Source: Herbaspirillum frisingense GSF30
GTDB lineage: Bacteria; Pseudomonadota; Gammaproteobacteria; Burkholderiales; Burkholderiaceae_D
Reading direction: 5' to 3'
Assembly (NCBI RefSeq): GCF_000300975.2
Contig: NZ_AEEC02000018.1
Location: forward strand, 52,036 to 116,035
DNA: 64,000 bases
Shown: piece by piece, positions 18,621 through 30,433 of the stretch
Numbering within the stretch: the stretch's first letter is position 1
How the letters are laid out: every line of letters starts with the position of its first letter
Notes under the pieces: generated by a model
What the model saw: the letters and a program-made list of their open reading frames with translations, nothing else
Told to the model about the DNA's origin: nothing
The model's database searches: none
Position numbers and translations under genes: made by a program

Positions 18621-19013
18621 TCAGCGCGTAGCCGCGCGCGCGCCACCCGCAGGTGCGTTGGCGGGAATGGAAACGCTGTTGGGTTGCCCGGAACCAGGCA
18701 TGTAGGGATTCGGATTGACGGCATTGGCGGGCTTGCCGGAACTGCCATCGAGCAGTTGCACGAAAATTTCGTTCTGCTTGATCATGCCCAGCTCGAAACG
18801 CGCACGTTCTTCGACGGCGCCCTTGGATTGCTTCAGGTCGTCCACTTCGGAGGCGAGCTTGGCGTTGCGCTCCTTGAGTTCGTCGTTCTTCTTGTGCGCC
18901 AGCTGGACCTGACGGTCGAGCTCCCAGACCTTGAACCAGCCGCCCTTGCCCAGCCAGAGCGGGTACTGGATCAACACCAGCAGAAAGGACAGGCAGAGGA
19001 TGATCAGGCGCAT
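18621..19013 (-). CDS. ftsB: Cell division protein FtsB
   Basis: A 130-aa bitopic protein: a short cytoplasmic start, one helix (~2-20), then a periplasmic coiled coil (~30-70, [17 protein letters not shown]) and the DivIC/FtsB motif [14 protein letters not shown]. The C-terminal ~35 residues are a flexible Pro/Ala/Asn-rich tail. FtsB bridges FtsL and FtsQ in the divisome. The position just downstream of eno is the conserved arrangement in beta- and gammaproteobacteria and supports the call. Confidence 0.95.
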   Translation of the reverse strand: MRLIILCLSFLLVLIQYPLWLGKGGWFKVWELDRQVQLAHKKNDELKERNAKLASEVDDLKQSKGAVEERARFELGMIKQNEIFVQLLDGSSGKPANAVNPNPYMPGSGQPNSVSIPANAPAGGARAATR

Positions 19014-19066
19014 AGCCGGGAGCTCTCTTTGCGGCGCCTGCCTTCAGGGTGGGCGCCGCAAATGTG

Positions 19067-20350
<1,284 letters not shown>

Positions 20351-20463
20351 TCAGATCTCCATCAAGGTTTTAAAAATTGTTGGCGGGTGCAGGCCCGGTG
20401 GCCGGGGCGCCCATGATGAAACGGCCGCCCGACGGCAGCCGTTTCATGCACACGTTCAGACCG
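20351..20463 (-). other. pyrG-eno spacer with 10-bp inverted repeat
   Basis: The 113-bp gap contains ATGAAACGGC (20416-20425) and its exact complement GCCGTTTCAT (20438-20447) around a 12-base loop. There is no T-run on either strand, so it is not a standard terminator; an RNA hairpin between the two messages is possible. Confidence 0.45.
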
Positions 20464-22184
<1,721 letters not shown>

Positions 22185-22316
22185 GACAGGCAGCGATAAG
22201 TGTCGCCGATGTCGCGACTTCGCCAAACTTGCAGCAGGAAAACATAGTTCCCTGAGCAAGCCTCTCATCGGCTTCACACAGGGTTCAGCTTCTTGACTCT
22301 GTATGTGCAGTTTGGT

Positions 22317-23126
22317 TCAGCCCGGACGGCCCTGCAACAGCTCGCTTATCATGGCGTGCGTCGCCTGGGCGGCCTGTACGGGCGACTCCATCGGGAACAG
22401 ATGGCCGCCGGGAATCTGGCGGAAGTGCGGCCCCACCAGCCGGCGCGTGGCCTCCAGCCCGGCCAGCCGGCATTCCACCGAATCGACACCGCCGACGAAG
22501 CCGATCGGCACCGGATAAGGCTGGCGCAGGACACGTCCCAGATGATGGGGAATGGTGCGATAGACCGCCGTTTCGGTCTCGCGCGAGAAGCGCAGGCGCA
22601 CTCCCCCGCCGGCGTGCGGCTCCAGGCCGTGTGCCACGTAGTCACGCAGCACCTGCTGCGGCCAGGCCGCGAACAGCGCCTTGGCCGCATAGTGCTGGTA
22701 GGCCGCCTCGATATCGGGCCAGTGCTCGCGCCGCCGTGCCGACGCCACCGAGGGCGAGTAGCGGCTCTCATACTTGAACAGCTTGGACAGGCGCAACACC
22801 TGCGCCCGCCAGCCCGCCACGATCGGCGAATCCAGCAGCACCACGCAGCGCACCAGTTGCGGGCGTTTGCGGGCCGCCATCAGTGACAGGATGCCGCCCA
22901 TGGAATGGCCGACCAGGATCACCGGCGCGTGGTAGCTGCGCTCCAGCTCCTCGCGCAGCTCCCGCGCCAGGGTGCGCCAGCCGTCATCGACCGGAAAGCG
23001 CGGATCATGGGCATGGATGGCCAGGGCGCGCACATCGTAATGGGCGCGCAACTGGTCGAAGAACATGCCATAGGTACCCGCCGGGTAACTGTTGGCATGG
23101 GCAAAATGCAGGATGGGAAGGGGCAT
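22317..23126 (-). CDS. Alpha/beta hydrolase
   Basis: A 269-aa cytoplasmic hydrolase: HFAHANSYPAGTY oxyanion region, nucleophile elbow GHSMGG (residues ~73-78), acid Asp in GGVDSVE and catalytic His in PGGHLFPMES. The ATG at 23126 is chosen since the strand-forming sequence begins right after; the longer frame to 23159 adds 11 unlike residues. The substrate is unknown: esterase, lipase or C-C hydrolase are all possible. Located between pyrG and comEC on the same strand. Confidence 0.87.
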   Translation of the reverse strand: MPLPILHFAHANSYPAGTYGMFFDQLRAHYDVRALAIHAHDPRFPVDDGWRTLARELREELERSYHAPVILVGHSMGGILSLMAARKRPQLVRCVVLLDSPIVAGWRAQVLRLSKLFKYESRYSPSVASARRREHWPDIEAAYQHYAAKALFAAWPQQVLRDYVAHGLEPHAGGGVRLRFSRETETAVYRTIPHHLGRVLRQPYPVPIGFVGGVDSVECRLAGLEATRRLVGPHFRQIPGGHLFPMESPVQAAQATHAMISELLQGRPG

Positions 23127-23224
23127 GGAGACCGGAATGCAAGACAATGGCGGCAGCATAGCAAAACGGCCAGGGCCGCGAGCGTGCTATTTTCCCGCAT
23201 CGCGAAATGCACCTCAGTGCAGGC

Positions 23225-25714
23225 CTAGCGGCCGTACCAGTAGCGCGCGTGCTGCTTGCGATATTGCTCCACTTGCAACTGGTCGCCCAGGGTCATGGTC
23301 AGGGCGCCGGATTCGTCGGTCCGCAGACGGCGTATGCCCAGCCGGCCATAGCGCTCGTAGACATCCGGCCTGGGATGGTTGAAGCGATTGCGGTACCCGA
23401 CCTGGAATACCGCCAGCTCCGGCCGCACCGCCCGCAAGAAGGGTTCGGTGGACGAGGTGCCGCTGCCATGATGCGGCGCCAGCAGCACCGTCGACGGCAG
23501 GCGCTCGGCCATGCGACCGTTGAGCAGTTCGTCTTCCTGTGCTGCCTCGATATCTCCGGCCAGCAGCACCGACTGTCGGCCGATCTGCACCTTCAGCACG
23601 CAACTGCGGGCATTGGGACGCCATTTGTCGCTCTCATAGCTGGCTGGCGTGGGATGCAGCATGGTGAAGCCGATGCCGTCCCAGTTCCACGACTGGCCCG
23701 CCTCGCAGCGCGTGGCCAGCGGTGCTACGCGCAGGATGGGGCTATCCTCCGCCAGCGACGAATACACGCTGTCCACGGCCATGTTCTTGAACAGGGACAC
23801 CGCCCCGCCCGAATGATCATTGTCGTTGTGCGAGATCACCACCCGGTCCAGATGATCGATGCCCCGCGCGCGCAGATACGGCAGGATCACCCGGGTCGCA
23901 CCGTCCGATTCGGCGCTGTAATAGGGACCGGTGTCATACAGCAGGCGATGTCCCGGGGTTTCCACCAGCACCGCCATGCCCTGCCCGACATCGAAGGCGG
24001 TCACCCGCATGGTGCCTTCGGCCGGTGCCACGGGGGCATTGAGCAGCAGCGGCAGCCAGCCGAACAAGCCCAGCCAGCGTACCGGCCAGCCGCGCGGCGC
24101 CAGCACCAGCAAGGTGCCGCCCAGAGCCAAGGCGAATACCCAGCCATTGGGCAAGGGCGTCTGCCAGACCGCCCAGGGCATGGCACTGAGTGCCTGCAGG
24201 AGATCGGCCAGCCACACCAGCAGCAGGTGCGGCACCTGCAGCACGAACTGCGCCAGCACGGTCGGCAGCACGCTACCCACCAGCGCCAGCGGCGTGATCA
24301 CCAATGACACCAGCGGAATGGCGATGGCATTGGCAATGGGACTGACCAGGGAATACTGCCCGAACAGCAGCATCGTCAGCGGCACCAGACCCAGCGTGAC
24401 CACGTATTGCGCGTGGCTGGCCTCCTTGATCCGCTGCACCAGCGCCGCGCCCCAGTGCTTGCTGGCCGCGGCGGCCGCCATCGCCTGTGGCGGCTGCATG
24501 CGCCCCACCGTGCCATACAGCAGCAGGGCCACCGCCCCGAACGACAGCCAGAAGCCCGGCCACATCAGCGACCACGGGTCCAGCAGCACTACCAGCGCCA
24601 GCGCCAGGCACAACACTACCGAGACCCGCACGATGCGCCCGCGCCAGAAGGCGATGCCGACCACCACCAGCATGTAGAGCGTGCGCTGCGCCGGCACGCC
24701 AAACCCGGCCAGCAACACATACAGCAGGGCCACCAGCATGCCGACGATCACCGCCACCTTCTGCGCCGGCAGGCGCAGCGGCAACTGCGCGCCGGTAAAG
24801 AAGGAGCGCCGCCACAGCCAGCTGGCCAGACCGCCGCACAAGGCCGCCAGCATGGTGATGTGCAGGCCGGAGATGGCCATCAGGTGACCGATACCGGTGC
24901 GATTGAACACATTCCAGTCGGCCTGGCTGATGCCGCGCTGGTCGCCCATGACCAGCGCCGCGATCACGCCCGCATAGGGCGCATCCGGCAAGGCCTGGTC
25001 GACGCGGTCGCGCAGCCAGCCGCGTGCGGTATCGATCACATGCCAGGGCGTCCATACGAAGGCATCGAGACGACGATTCACCGCCGAGGCAGGCGCGGAA
25101 GCCGCTGCCGGCCGCCCAACCACATAGCCGGTCGCCCGCACGTCATCCTGTAGCAGCCACAATTCATAGTCGAAGCCATCCGGATTGGCATTGCCATGCG
25201 GACGCTTCAAGCGCACCTGCAGGCGCCAGCGCTCGCCCGGTTGCAGGTCCGGCAAGGCCAGCCGCGCCGGCGCAGCCTGTTCGCCATCCTCGGTGGGCGC
25301 CTGGTAGCGCTGATTGCCATACCAGCTCAAGGCCAGCCGTGGCGGGATGGGCGGCTTCACCCCGCCCTGCAGCACCACCTGTTCGACATCGAAACGGAAA
25401 CGCAGGCCCTGCCCCGTCGGCGAAGGCAGATCGGCCACGGTACCGATGACGGTGACGTCATGCCCTTCCCAGGCCGCTGGCAGCTCCTGATCCAGGTAAT
25501 AGAACGCAAACGAAGCCGCCCACAGGAAACCCAGCCAGGCCCCACAGGTCAGCAGCAGCGGCACGCGCAGGAAGGGTTGCCAGAAGCGGCGGGCGGTGAA
25601 GGCCAGCAAGCCCGCCAGCACCAGCCCGATCACATACCACTCGATGCCGGGCAACTGCGACTGCAGTTGCAGCAGGCCTGCACCCAGTGCGAAACCGATG
25701 ATCAGTGCGCGCAT
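23225..25714 (-). CDS. comEC: ComEC/Rec2 DNA uptake channel
   Basis: An 829-aa inner-membrane protein: N-terminal helices and OB-like DUF4131 region (~1-190), the Competence domain (about 230-500, with RTGIGHLMAISGLHI and many helices) and a C-terminal metallo-beta-lactamase-like domain (HNDNDHSGG near residue 620, LLAPHHGSGTSST). It is the channel for single-stranded DNA in natural transformation. Its start overlaps the tatD stop (ATGA), so the two are coupled. Its presence alone does not prove natural competence. Confidence 0.95.
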   Translation of the reverse strand: MRALIIGFALGAGLLQLQSQLPGIEWYVIGLVLAGLLAFTARRFWQPFLRVPLLLTCGAWLGFLWAASFAFYYLDQELPAAWEGHDVTVIGTVADLPSPTGQGLRFRFDVEQVVLQGGVKPPIPPRLALSWYGNQRYQAPTEDGEQAAPARLALPDLQPGERWRLQVRLKRPHGNANPDGFDYELWLLQDDVRATGYVVGRPAAASAPASAVNRRLDAFVWTPWHVIDTARGWLRDRVDQALPDAPYAGVIAALVMGDQRGISQADWNVFNRTGIGHLMAISGLHITMLAALCGGLASWLWRRSFFTGAQLPLRLPAQKVAVIVGMLVALLYVLLAGFGVPAQRTLYMLVVVGIAFWRGRIVRVSVVLCLALALVVLLDPWSLMWPGFWLSFGAVALLLYGTVGRMQPPQAMAAAAASKHWGAALVQRIKEASHAQYVVTLGLVPLTMLLFGQYSLVSPIANAIAIPLVSLVITPLALVGSVLPTVLAQFVLQVPHLLLVWLADLLQALSAMPWAVWQTPLPNGWVFALALGGTLLVLAPRGWPVRWLGLFGWLPLLLNAPVAPAEGTMRVTAFDVGQGMAVLVETPGHRLLYDTGPYYSAESDGATRVILPYLRARGIDHLDRVVISHNDNDHSGGAVSLFKNMAVDSVYSSLAEDSPILRVAPLATRCEAGQSWNWDGIGFTMLHPTPASYESDKWRPNARSCVLKVQIGRQSVLLAGDIEAAQEDELLNGRMAERLPSTVLLAPHHGSGTSSTEPFLRAVRPELAVFQVGYRNRFNHPRPDVYERYGRLGIRRLRTDESGALTMTLGDQLQVEQYRKQHARYWYGR

Positions 25715-26520
25715 CAGAGACCCAGCCCGGCGTGCGCCAGCCGCGGCAGCGCGGCCTGGGCATTGGCGGTGGTGGCAGCCGCGATCTCGTGCAGCGGCAT
25801 CTGGCGCAGCTCGGCCAGGACCTCGCCGATGCGCGGAATCTGGTCGGGGGTATTGATGTCGGGATGGCGCCAGGCCGGCGAGATATCGGGCGCGTCGGTC
25901 TCCAGCACGATGGACGACAACGGCAATTCGGCCGCCAGGCGACGAATCTGCAGCGAGCGCGGGAAGGTCATGGCACCGCCGAAGCCCAGGTGCAGTCCCA
26001 GTTCGACGAAGGTGCGCGCCTGCTGGTCGCTGCCGTTGAAGGCGTGGGCGATGCCGCCGGGAACGCGGATGCGGCGCAGATGCTTCAAGATGATGTCCTG
26101 CGAACGCCGCACGTGCAGCAGCACCGGCAGCTGGAAGTCACGCGCCAGCTTCAGCTGTTCGGCGAAGAAGAACTCCTGCTTTTCCCGCAGCGGCGCCTCC
26201 TTCAGGGCCGGCACGAAGAAATCCAGCCCGATCTCGCCAATGCCCACGAACAGCGGGTCTTCCAGCGCCCCGGCGATGGCCTCGCGCAGCACCTGCAGGT
26301 CAGCTTCCTGGGCCGTGGGCACATACAGCGGATGGATGCCCAGCGCATAGACCGCATTGCCGACTTGCCGTGCCAGGCGCCCCACCGTGTCGAAATTGAC
26401 GCGCGCGATGGCCGGGATCACGATGGCCCGCACCCCGGCCTGCGCGGCCTCGTCGGCAACGGCTGGGGAACGGGCGCCGAATTCTCCGGCGTCGAGATGA
26501 CAGTGCGTATCGACCCACAT
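25714..26520 (-). CDS. tatD: TatD-family metal-dependent hydrolase
   Basis: A 268-aa TIM-barrel hydrolase of the TatD DNase family. The N-terminal metal motif VDTHCHLD and later IGEIGLDFF, LHVRRSQD, HAFNGS and ETDAPDISP motifs are all present, as expected for a 3'-5' DNase with two metal ions. The ATG at 26520 directly precedes WVDTHCHLD, which fixes the start. Its stop codon overlaps the comEC start. The pairing with comEC suggests a role in DNA processing or repair but is not proof. Confidence 0.92.
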   Translation of the reverse strand: MWVDTHCHLDAGEFGARSPAVADEAAQAGVRAIVIPAIARVNFDTVGRLARQVGNAVYALGIHPLYVPTAQEADLQVLREAIAGALEDPLFVGIGEIGLDFFVPALKEAPLREKQEFFFAEQLKLARDFQLPVLLHVRRSQDIILKHLRRIRVPGGIAHAFNGSDQQARTFVELGLHLGFGGAMTFPRSLQIRRLAAELPLSSIVLETDAPDISPAWRHPDINTPDQIPRIGEVLAELRQMPLHEIAAATTANAQAALPRLAHAGLGL

Positions 26521-26867
26521 GGTTTGGCTGGCCTGGCGAAAAATCGGAAACCCCGCCCACGGGAGAACGCTTCCGGATGACGACATACGCCACGGGGATC
26601 GCACCCTTGCCTGTCCGGCTTGCTTCCCCCGAAGCGCATTATTATTTTTACAGCAACTCCGGGACGCCCCGGAGCCAGAGACGGCAGTTTACCGTCTAAG
26701 CCACGCTTGCAGCCATTAACAATCGTAAAGAATTACCCCGCACTTCTTCGGATACACGGGTGAAACAAGTCTGAATGCGGACGTAAAAAAGGACGCGATC
26801 ATTCGCGTCCTTTCTGTCCTTTGTGCCCTTCACGTCCTCCCCTGCCTCAATGGACGGAAAGGCCGGA
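26521..26867. other. Gap between tatD and argE
   Basis: About 347 bp. It contains the argE terminator (26785-26810) and the region in front of tatD, rather AT-rich around 26635-26780. No further gene or clear promoter was recognised. Confidence 0.5.
26785..26810 (-). terminator. Terminator of argE
   Basis: A perfect 8-bp stem GGACGCGA/TCGCGTCC with four-base loop, followed on the minus strand by six T; on the plus strand a TTTCT run also follows. It lies about 58 bp after the argE stop. Confidence 0.88.
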
Positions 26868-28040
26868 TCAGGCCGGCTGCAGCGACTTGCCCAGCTTGCG
26901 CAGGAACTGCTCGCAGCGCTCCATCTGGGCCAGCGTCACGAACTCGTTGGGCTTGTGGGCATTGCCGATGTCGCCAGGACCGCAGACGATGGTGGGGATA
27001 CCGATCTGCTGGAACAGCCCGGCTTCGGTGCCATAGGCCACCTTGCGGGTCTCGCGGTCTCCCGTGAGGGCGCGCACCAGTTCGGTGATGGCCGCCTGCT
27101 CCACCGCTTCCAGCGCCGGGCTGCCGGCGAAGTTGTCGATCTCGATGCGGGCCTCCGAGAATTCGCTGCGCATCTTCGGCAGCAGCACCTCGGCGACGTA
27201 CTTGTCGATCTGGGCCTGGATGTCGGCCACGCTCATGCCCGGCAGGTTGCGGAATTCATAGGTGAATTCGCACAGCTCGGGGATGGTGTTGACCGCAATG
27301 CCGCCGCGGATCTGGTTGGTGGTCATGGTGCTGAAAGGCACGTCGAAGAACTGGTCGTAGGGGCCATTGGCCTTGTAGCCATCGGCAAAGTCGCGGATGG
27401 CGCAGATCAGGCGCGCCGCATGCTCGATGGCATTGCAGCCCTGTGGCGTGAGCGAGGAGTGCGCCGACTTGCCGTGCACCTTGCAGGCGAATACGTTGAT
27501 GCCCTTGTGCGCTACCACCACGTTCATGCTGGTGGGTTCACCGACCACGCAGCCGTCCACCTTGATACCGCGCTTGACGATCTCTTCCAGCATCACCGGC
27601 GCGCCGATGCAGCCGATTTCCTCGTCATAGGAAAAGGCCAGGTGGATCGGCTTGGTACGCGGCATGGCCAGGAATTCCGGCACCAGGGCCAGCGAGGTGG
27701 CGATGAAACCCTTCATGTCGCAGGTGCCGCGACCGAACAGGCTGCCATCCTTCTCGGTGATCTTGAAAGGATCGGTATCCCATTTCTGACCATCCACCGG
27801 CACCACGTCGGTGTGGCCGGAGAGCACGATGCCGCCTTCGGTGCTGCCGGCATTGGGACCGGCCGTGGCCGGCAGGGTCGCGAACAGGTTGGCCTTGGTC
27901 TGCTCCTTGTTGTGCGCCAGCCAGGAGGAGATGCCCTGCTTTTCCAGACTGTCACGCACAGTCGTGATCAGTTCCAGGTTGGAATTGCGGCTGGTGGTAT
28001 CGAAGGCGACCAGGGTCTCTAGCCATTGGCGGGTATTCAT
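26868..28040 (-). CDS. argE: Acetylornithine deacetylase
   Basis: A 390-aa M20-family metallohydrolase removing acetate from N-acetylornithine in arginine synthesis. Visible are the metal-binding GHTDVVPVDG and GRGTCDMKG motifs, the acid DEEIGCIGA and the dimerisation-domain sequence. The ATG at 28040 (MNTRQWLETLVAFDTTSRNSN) has a GGAG ribosome site in the right place (ATGGAGTCAGTGAAC), ruling out the longer frame. An M20 deacylase with a related substrate is the only real alternative. Confidence 0.92.
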   Translation of the reverse strand: MNTRQWLETLVAFDTTSRNSNLELITTVRDSLEKQGISSWLAHNKEQTKANLFATLPATAGPNAGSTEGGIVLSGHTDVVPVDGQKWDTDPFKITEKDGSLFGRGTCDMKGFIATSLALVPEFLAMPRTKPIHLAFSYDEEIGCIGAPVMLEEIVKRGIKVDGCVVGEPTSMNVVVAHKGINVFACKVHGKSAHSSLTPQGCNAIEHAARLICAIRDFADGYKANGPYDQFFDVPFSTMTTNQIRGGIAVNTIPELCEFTYEFRNLPGMSVADIQAQIDKYVAEVLLPKMRSEFSEARIEIDNFAGSPALEAVEQAAITELVRALTGDRETRKVAYGTEAGLFQQIGIPTIVCGPGDIGNAHKPNEFVTLAQMERCEQFLRKLGKSLQPA

Positions 28041-28131
28041 GTTCACTGACTCCATGTTCCATCTGTTCAAAAGCACACCGCCGTCTTTCATGGAGACGGC
28101 GGCGGAAAACTGCAAGCTTACCCGGATTGCG

Positions 28132-28842
28132 TCAGCCCTGCTGCGTCACCGCACGCAGACCCAACTCCGACAGGCGCAGCACGCGCCCGCAGCGACCGGC
28201 CAGTTCACCGTCGTGGGTGACGATGACGAAGGCCGTGCCCAGCGTACGCGAGAGTTCGATCATCAGTTCGAAGGTGCGGTCGGCCGTGCTGCGGTCCAGG
28301 TTGCCGGTCGGCTCATCGGCCAGCACGCAGGCCGGTCGCGTGACCAGCGCGCGCGCCAGCGCCACGCGCTGACGCTCACCACCCGAGAGCTCGCCCGGCA
28401 CGTGGGTCACGCGCTGGGCCAGGCCCACCTTCTCCAGCATCTCGCGGGCCTGCTCCTGCGCCTGGGCGCGCTTGACGCGGCGGATCATCAGCGGCATGGC
28501 CACGTTGTCCAGCGCCGAGAATTCCGGCAGCAGGTGGTGGAACTGGTAGACAAAGCCCAGCGACTGGTTGCGCAGCGCGCCGCGCTCGCTCTCGCCCAGG
28601 CTGGCAAAGTCCTTGCCCTGCAGGCTGACGGTACCGGCGCTGGGGGTATCGAGCCCGCCCAGCAGGTGCAGCAGGGTCGACTTGCCGGAGCCGGAAGCGC
28701 CGACGATGGCGACCTGCTCACCGTGGTAGACATCGATATCCACATTGCCCAGCACCTTCACCGAATACTTTCCCTGGGTGAAGGTCTTGCCCAGGCCGCG
28801 TGCGGACAGCACGGCCTGGCGGTTCAGGATCGAATCATTCAT
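28132..28842 (-). CDS. lolD: Lipoprotein-releasing ABC transporter ATP-binding protein LolD
   Basis: A 236-aa ABC ATPase: Walker [10 protein letters not shown], signature LSGGERQR, Walker B VLADEPTG, switch His in VTHD. The LolD sequence pattern ([23 protein letters not shown]) is clear. It powers release of outer-membrane lipoproteins from the inner membrane. It starts inside the last codons of the lolC/E gene (8-bp overlap), so the pair is translationally coupled. Confidence 0.96.
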   Translation of the reverse strand: MNDSILNRQAVLSARGLGKTFTQGKYSVKVLGNVDIDVYHGEQVAIVGASGSGKSTLLHLLGGLDTPSAGTVSLQGKDFASLGESERGALRNQSLGFVYQFHHLLPEFSALDNVAMPLMIRRVKRAQAQEQAREMLEKVGLAQRVTHVPGELSGGERQRVALARALVTRPACVLADEPTGNLDRSTADRTFELMIELSRTLGTAFVIVTHDGELAGRCGRVLRLSELGLRAVTQQG

Positions 28843-30100
28843 AGCGCAGCGCCTCCGCCGGTTTGACGCGGGCTGCCGACCAGCTCGGGTACAGCGTGGC
28901 CAGGAAAGCCAGTACCACGGCCACGCCGCCGATGATATAGACGTCCGACCAGATGAGGTCGGAGGGCAATTCGGAAATCACATAAATACTCTTGGGCAGG
29001 AACTGCACATGGAAGGCGTGCTCGATGGCCGGTACCAGCACATCGATGTTCAGTGCCACCGCCACCCCCAGGGCGATGCCGGCAGCGGTCCCGATCAGGC
29101 CCACCAGCGCGCCCTGGATCACGAAGATCTTCATGATGGAACCGGGCGACGCCCCCAGCGTGCGCAGGATGGCGATGTCGGCCTGCTTGTCGGTGACCGT
29201 CATCACCAGCGTGGAGACCAGATTGAAAGCCGCCACCGCAATGATCAGGGTGAGGATGATGAACATCATGCGTTTCTCGGTCTTGACGGCGGCGAACCAG
29301 TTGCTGTTCTGCTGTGACCAGTCGCGCAGGTAGAGGTCACCGCTGAGGGTGCGCGCCAGCTCCTGGGTCACCTCCGGCGCCTGCAACATGTCGCGGATGC
29401 GCAGGCGCACCCCGGTGGGCGCATCCATGCGGAACAGGGTCTCGGCGTCCTGCAGGTGGATGAAGGCCAGCGAGGAATCGAACTCGTAATGGCCAGCCTC
29501 GAAGATGCCGGTCACGGTGAACTGCTTCAGGCGCGGCAGCACTCCGGCCGGGGTCACCTGCCCTTGCGGCACGATCACGGTGATCTTGTCGCCCAGCCCG
29601 ACGCGCATGCCGCGCGCCAGCTCGCTGCCGAGGACAATGTCGAATGCCCCCGGCTTCAGGGAATCGAAGCTGCCCTGCTTGATCTGGCGTGCCACGTCCG
29701 AGACCTTGGGCTCTTCTTCCGGCAGCACGCCGCGCACCAGCACGCCGCGCAGGTTGTCGTCGCGCGTCATCATGGCCTGGCCGGACACATAGGGCGCCGC
29801 GCCCAGCACTTCCTTGTTCTGGAAGGTCTGCTTGGCCACGCTCTGCCAGTCCTTCATGGACCCGGAGGCGTCGAACACCTCGATATGCGCCAGCACCGAG
29901 AGCATGCGGTCACGGACTTCCTTCTGGAAACCGTTCATCACCGACAGCACCACGATCAGCGCGGCCACGCCCAGGCCGATGCCGGCCATGGAAATTAGAG
30001 AAATAAAGGAAATGAAACTGTTGCGACCGCTGCGCTTGCCGGCCCGCGTGTAGCGGATGCCGACCAGCCATTCGAACGGCAGGTTTTTAATCAGACTCAA
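28835..30100 (-). CDS. lolC: LolC/E-type lipoprotein-releasing permease
   Basis: A 421-aa permease with the LolC/LolE layout: first helix (~25-50), large periplasmic MacB-like domain (~50-270), then three helices near the C-terminus. RYTRAG and [12 protein letters not shown] segments mark the family. A TTG start at 30100 is chosen because it has GGAG eight bases upstream and gives the family N-terminus [11 protein letters not shown]; the longer in-frame ATG at 30223 adds unrelated residues. Only one such gene is present, so the transporter is probably a homodimeric LolC/E2-LolD2 form, as in other betaproteobacteria. Confidence 0.92.
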   Translation of the reverse strand: MSLIKNLPFEWLVGIRYTRAGKRSGRNSFISFISLISMAGIGLGVAALIVVLSVMNGFQKEVRDRMLSVLAHIEVFDASGSMKDWQSVAKQTFQNKEVLGAAPYVSGQAMMTRDDNLRGVLVRGVLPEEEPKVSDVARQIKQGSFDSLKPGAFDIVLGSELARGMRVGLGDKITVIVPQGQVTPAGVLPRLKQFTVTGIFEAGHYEFDSSLAFIHLQDAETLFRMDAPTGVRLRIRDMLQAPEVTQELARTLSGDLYLRDWSQQNSNWFAAVKTEKRMMFIILTLIIAVAAFNLVSTLVMTVTDKQADIAILRTLGASPGSIMKIFVIQGALVGLIGTAAGIALGVAVALNIDVLVPAIEHAFHVQFLPKSIYVISELPSDLIWSDVYIIGGVAVVLAFLATLYPSWSAARVKPAEALRYE

Positions 30101-30433
30101 AATTGCTCCGGGAGAGGGCCTGCAAAATGTGCCGGCGAAATCCCGTCGAAACCGGACCCGCCGCACGCCAACACGGGCGAAGACAAAGCGCGAAGTTTGC
30201 CACAGAATGGACAGCCGGCCCATCCCTGGCCCCTGTCCTTCACTTGCGCACGTTCCCGCGTGCAGGCTATAGATTCACTTCCACGGCAGAGGTTCGCGGC
30301 TTGCTGTGCAAACTGTTTCATCTCCATTGCACGCCGGCTGTTGCATCATGAACTGGTTATATATACAGTACCCACCTGTGCCCGCCCCTCAAAGGCCGCC
30401 CTGCACGGTCTCCACCTGAATTGCCCCTCACCC
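30101..30433. other. Divergent promoter region between lolC and the helicase gene
   Basis: About 333 bp between divergent genes. An AT-rich patch at 30335-30375 (TTGCAT followed by a TATATATACA run) is a possible helicase promoter, though spacing is short. Nothing else was recognised. Confidence 0.4.

Noticed and set aside
20416..20447. Rho-independent terminator after pyrG
   Set aside because: Stem is good, but there is no T-run on the pyrG strand.
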